Assembly: GCA_012523295.1 (NCBI GenBank)
Contig: JAAYIT010000371.1
Span: 1 to 36,327, forward strand
Direction: 5' to 3'
From: Porphyromonadaceae bacterium
GTDB lineage: Bacteria > Bacteroidota > Bacteroidia > Bacteroidales > Paludibacteraceae
Length of the DNA stretch: 36,327 bases
Of the stretch, positions 33,326 to 36,327 are shown one piece after another. A model generated the notes under the pieces. That model made no database searches and was not told the origin of the DNA. It saw nothing but the letters and a program-made list of their open reading frames with translations. The translations under genes and the position numbers were made by a program. Position 1 is the stretch's first letter; the number at the start of each line of letters is the position of its first letter.

Positions 33326-35200
33326 CTAAAACTGAATGTCCACCCCTCCAAACATTGTCAGACCCGGCATTGGATAACCGGCATTGATTTCGTAGGTTTG
33401 GTTGAGCAGGTTTTCTCCTTTAAGAAACAAATTAACTTTATCAAAAAACTTATACGAACTTCTGGCGCTCCATAATATAAAATCTGTCTTTTGTAAATTC
33501 TGCCCTATCGAAGAATATAGATTTCCAATAAACTGAACTCCTGTCGTAAAACTAAATTTATTGTCTGAATAACCTCCACCAAGGTGTAATTTATGTTCAG
33601 GCGCACCAACTAATTTGTATTTCATATCCAAAAAACTGTAATTTACAGCCGCATGCCAGTTTCTCGCGGGTCGATATTTCACCTGAAATTCCGCTCCCAT
33701 ATTTTCGACTTTGCCCGTATTCACATTGCGCGGCTTTCCATCTACAGGCAGAATCTGAATGATATTTTCTCCATTTAAGTAGAATAGATTCACATCAAAA
33801 TTCAATCGATTGTCAAACAAGCTCTGAGCATACGACACTTCGTAATTCATTACACTTTCTGCCAACAAATCTGGATTATGCGGAGGAAACATATACAATT
33901 CTCGCATCGTCGGATTTCGGAAACCTTTGCTCACAATTGCCTTGATTACAGACGTTTGCAGAGGAATATAGCTCAACCCAAATTGTGGAATCCACGCTGA
34001 ACCTTTTGTTTCATGATGATCGAGTCGAATCCCGGCATTCGCGGTCAATTTATCATCAAAAAATGATTGCTGAACATTTACAAAACCGGCTAAATTATTA
34101 TAAAATAGATTTATCAATTCAACTTTCTTATCTGGAAACCTATTCTCCGCGACTCCGCCAAATCTCTGATAATCAATCCCGAAAGTTGTATTGTTTCCTT
34201 TGAAAAGTTTGAACGACTGATAAATCAGCGAACCGAACATTACATCTTTTGAATGAAACCGATGAAGTGGTGGCGTGGCATTAACACGATATCCGTCATT
34301 TATTTCGTGAGTTCCAAAATTATAATAAAATTTCATCGCACCGGATGACCTCGCATATTCATTCTCTACGGTCAACGATCCCATGCCTCGAAGAATATCC
34401 GCATCATTATCAATTAAAGGATTCGAAATGCTTCCCGGGTTGGATGAGATTGTTTTTGAGAGATTGACATCAATATAGCTTGTCCAGTTTTTCGAAAAAT
34501 CGTAACCAAACTTTCCAAACGTATTATACTGACTAAAATCCATGTTTTCGCGATGTCCATCGGAGTGATTGTATCCCATTCCCCAATTGGCGTACACTTC
34601 TTTTTCTTTTACGCTTCCTGAATATTCCGCACTAATCGAGTTGAAACTTCCATACATCAATCGTGCACTATTTTTGAAGCCCTCCTCTTTCTCTTTCTTG
34701 GTAATAATGTTTATAACTCCGCCCATTGCATTGGAGCCGTAAAACATCGAAGCCGGACCACGCAACACCTCAATTCGCTCTGTCATAAGTGACTGATAAC
34801 TATCGGCAAGCGGGTGACCCATAATGCCCATGTACTGCGGATTTCCGTCTATTAGCACTAAGACTCCGGCAGTAGGGGCGCCACCTACACCTCGGATATT
34901 TATGCCGCCTGCCGCTCCTCCGGCAACTCCGTAACCCATTACACCCCGCTGGGTGATAAATAAACCCGGTATCTCTTCCGTCAAAATCGGCAAAATGGAT
35001 GGTTCAAATCGACCCTGAATCTCTTTTTCTGAAACCACCGAAACACTCATTGGAACGGTGTTCAGACTCACCTTATGTTTTGAACCGGTAACTATAACTT
35101 CGTCTAAACGAACACTATCTACTTGTAAAATATTACTTTTTTCAGCCCAACTATATCCACAAAACACACTAAATACAACGACTATTATTATTTTTTTCAT
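33326..35200 (-). CDS. TonB-dependent outer-membrane receptor
   Basis: The 624-aa protein has a Sec signal peptide (SWA, residue about 19), a TonB-box-like region (VRLDEVIVTGSKHK), a plug domain (SILPILTEEIPGLFI, GGINIRGVGG, IEVLRGPASMFYGSNAMGGV) and a barrel ending with an aromatic residue (GGVDIQF). It lacks the regulatory-like N-terminal domain of SusC proteins and has no SusD partner, so it resembles receptors for vitamins, metal chelates or other small ligands. It follows the phosphoribosyltransferase gene by 44 bases in a probable operon with an ECF S component. The substrate is unknown. Confidence 0.9.
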   Translation of the reverse strand: MKKIIIVVVFSVFCGYSWAEKSNILQVDSVRLDEVIVTGSKHKVSLNTVPMSVSVVSEKEIQGRFEPSILPILTEEIPGLFITQRGVMGYGVAGGAAGGINIRGVGGAPTAGVLVLIDGNPQYMGIMGHPLADSYQSLMTERIEVLRGPASMFYGSNAMGGVINIITKKEKEEGFKNSARLMYGSFNSISAEYSGSVKEKEVYANWGMGYNHSDGHRENMDFSQYNTFGKFGYDFSKNWTSYIDVNLSKTISSNPGSISNPLIDNDADILRGMGSLTVENEYARSSGAMKFYYNFGTHEINDGYRVNATPPLHRFHSKDVMFGSLIYQSFKLFKGNNTTFGIDYQRFGGVAENRFPDKKVELINLFYNNLAGFVNVQQSFFDDKLTANAGIRLDHHETKGSAWIPQFGLSYIPLQTSVIKAIVSKGFRNPTMRELYMFPPHNPDLLAESVMNYEVSYAQSLFDNRLNFDVNLFYLNGENIIQILPVDGKPRNVNTGKVENMGAEFQVKYRPARNWHAAVNYSFLDMKYKLVGAPEHKLHLGGGYSDNKFSFTTGVQFIGNLYSSIGQNLQKTDFILWSARSSYKFFDKVNLFLKGENLLNQTYEINAGYPMPGLTMFGGVDIQF

Positions 35201-35244
35201 TTAAGTTAATTTCTGTAGTTTTTTCTCGAGAAAACAAGGGCTGA

Positions 35245-35643
35245 TTATAAGTTCCATGGAAATCGGAAACAATCCTCGTTGTACAAGGCGTAATCGGCAT
35301 TTCCATTCACTGCAAAAGTTTTTACAATCGTAGCCCCTCTTAATAGTTCGACTGCAAAATTGACAGTTGCTCCGGTCTTAATTCGATCTTCTACTAAAAG
35401 AATAGTTTTATTCTTGAATTCAAAATCAATTGGTGTGAGTAATTTTGGATTATCGTATTTCGGTTTTTGATTGTTATCTCTTAAATTGATTTTTAAAACC
35501 TGAAACTCCGTTCCCAACCGCTGGTTGAGAATAGCGGCAGGGATTAATCCGCCATTGGCAATAGCAACAACCAAGTCGAATTTTTCATGAAACTCAATCT
35601 CACGAAATCGAATTAATATTTCGGCAAAAGACTTTGTTCGCAT
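35245..35643 (-). CDS. Small PRTase-type phosphoribosyltransferase
   Basis: The 132-aa cytosolic protein has the PRTase fold signature: the PPi loop region VVAIANGGLIPAA and the PRPP-binding loop ILLVEDRIKTGATV, where the usual first Asp-Asp pair reads Glu-Asp. It ends in CFRFPW, like the short purine-type PRTases related to COG2236. Such enzymes trap a nucleobase with PRPP. The gene starts directly after the stop of the ECF S-component gene, pointing to salvage of the compound that transporter imports. The base is not identifiable from the sequence. Confidence 0.75.
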   Translation of the reverse strand: MRTKSFAEILIRFREIEFHEKFDLVVAIANGGLIPAAILNQRLGTEFQVLKINLRDNNQKPKYDNPKLLTPIDFEFKNKTILLVEDRIKTGATVNFAVELLRGATIVKTFAVNGNADYALYNEDCFRFPWNL

Positions 35644-36150
35644 TTATCTGTCTAATGCTTTCAGCACTAAAAATCCGCCTACAATTTGAAGAATTATTCC
35701 CGGATATCCGATTTTAACATCTTGAATCGCAGCTGCCAGACTTCCTGTCATTGCCCATTCTGCACCCATTCCTATTAATTGGTATGCAAAAACAGCAAGA
35801 ATAATTCCCAAGATACTCACTTTACCGAAATATTTAGCTGCCATAGAAGCTGCCACAGCAAGTAAAACCGACTTTGTCAAAATAATCGGAAGCAACGCGA
35901 CCATCGGCATTCCAAACAGCAAACTATTTACTACCGGTGATAAAACTGCTGTCAATAAACCTACATGAATGCCGTATTTATACGCTGCAATCAGTGTAAA
36001 GAAATAGATTGGAAGAAAAATCAATCCGCCTTGAGGGATCATATGCGCCAGCTGAGGCAAAAGAATGTTTCCTACAACAAAGAGAGTTGCGAAAAGGTAC
36101 GTTTTTACATTGGTAAAACTGTACGAATAAAGTTTAACTGTTGTTGACAT
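35644..36150 (-). CDS. ECF transporter S component-like membrane protein
   Basis: The 168-aa protein is almost entirely hydrophobic with about five or six membrane helices. It fits the size and layout of substrate-binding S components of energy-coupling factor transporters (helix-rich start TYLFATLFVVGNILLPQLAH, a Gly/Pro-rich loop with IPQGG, and repeated small-residue helices such as AAVLA-type stretches). The energizing A and T subunits are not in the window. It is the first gene of a likely operon with the phosphoribosyltransferase and TonB receptor. Ligand unknown. Family call by pattern, moderate certainty. Confidence 0.65.
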   Translation of the reverse strand: MSTTVKLYSYSFTNVKTYLFATLFVVGNILLPQLAHMIPQGGLIFLPIYFFTLIAAYKYGIHVGLLTAVLSPVVNSLLFGMPMVALLPIILTKSVLLAVAASMAAKYFGKVSILGIILAVFAYQLIGMGAEWAMTGSLAAAIQDVKIGYPGIILQIVGGFLVLKALDR

Positions 36151-36187
36151 AAGAAATTTTTTTATAATTTATTTTTGTTACGATTTT

Positions 36188-36194
36188 CAAAGTA
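36188..36194 (-). promoter_or_regulatory. Weak -7 box for the ECF S-component gene
   Basis: The minus strand reads TACTTTG, one base short of TAnnTTTG, 37 bases before the start codon at 36150. Confidence 0.25.
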
Positions 36195-36249
36195 GAAATA
36201 AAGAGCAAAATTAAAAAAAATGAGTATCCGTAGTTTCGCCCAAAATGAT

Positions 36250-36257
36250 TATCTTTG
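36250..36257 (+). promoter_or_regulatory. -7 box for the right-edge transposase gene
   Basis: TATCTTTG is a perfect TAnnTTTG, 20 bases before the ATG at 36278. A -33 TTTG is not evident. Confidence 0.4.
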
Positions 36258-36277
36258 TGTAATAAAAATTTTGGGTT

Positions 36278-36327
36278 ATGAATTTATTAAATTTTGTAGA
36301 ACAATATCCTGACGAGGCAAGCTGTCG
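36278..36327 (+). CDS. IS1595-like transposase, 5' end only
   Basis: ATG at 36278 opens a frame reading MNLLNFVEQYPDEASC up to the window edge. The pattern FVEQYPDEASC resembles the start of IS1595/ISXO2-type transposases, which continue into a zinc ribbon and a DDE domain. Only 16 residues are visible, so the call rests on that motif and the start context. The left end of the element should lie between 36151 and 36277, but I cannot define its inverted repeat. Confidence 0.55.
   Translation, partial: MNLLNFVEQYPDEASC

Overview
The window is about 36.3 kb of AT-rich DNA from a member of the Bacteroidota, most likely the order Bacteroidales. The evidence is a complete SusC/SusD pair, a hybrid two-component regulator (HTCS), many lipoproteins with Bacteroidota-type lipoboxes, TAnnTTTG-like -7 promoter boxes and very tight operons. 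I see no rRNA, tRNA or CRISPR array. The genus cannot be fixed from this sequence.

Region 1 (288-21040, minus strand) is a polysaccharide utilization locus (PUL) of ten genes with mostly 8-35 bp between genes. In order of transcription they are: GH27; GH127 beta-L-arabinofuranosidase; SusC; SusD; a lipoprotein with three DUF4859-like repeats; a DUF6055-like lipoprotein with an HEIGH zinc-protease motif and its own DUF4859 tail; a CotH-like kinase lipoprotein that probably starts at TTG; GH43 with F5/8-type-C and LamG modules; a DUF5695 protein; and a GH146-type DUF1680 enzyme. The regulator is a divergent HTCS (21404-25426, plus). Between regulator and operon lie two oppositely pointing pairs of direct repeats, each pair with 21 nt spacing, which are good candidates for HTCS operators. 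Two DUF1680 enzymes, a candidate alpha-L-arabinofuranosidase, a candidate alpha-galactosidase and a candidate surface metalloprotease together match the chemistry of plant hydroxyproline-rich glycoproteins (extensins: Hyp-linked beta-L-arabinosides capped by alpha-L-Araf, and Ser-linked alpha-Gal). I propose a glycoprotein target. Pectic arabinan or rhamnogalacturonan-II remain alternatives.

Region 2 (25507-28586) holds a large MG2-like protein with an orphan TonB plug domain (minus), a 95-aa unknown protein with a good -7 box (plus), and a possible 39-aa reading frame. A hairpin-forming element of about 60-75 bp occurs three times, always in minus orientation: in the probable mRNA leader of the PUL, in the probable leader of the MG2-like gene, and 140 bp beyond the end of the PUL near the left edge.

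Region 3 (28637-36150, minus strand) holds a DUF1846 protein, a membrane polyferredoxin that looks like a NapH-NapG fusion, a Tat-exported DUF362 protein, a TonB-dependent receptor, a small phosphoribosyltransferase and an ECF-transporter S component. The last three look like one uptake and salvage operon. The first codons of an IS1595-like transposase run off the right edge (36278-36327).
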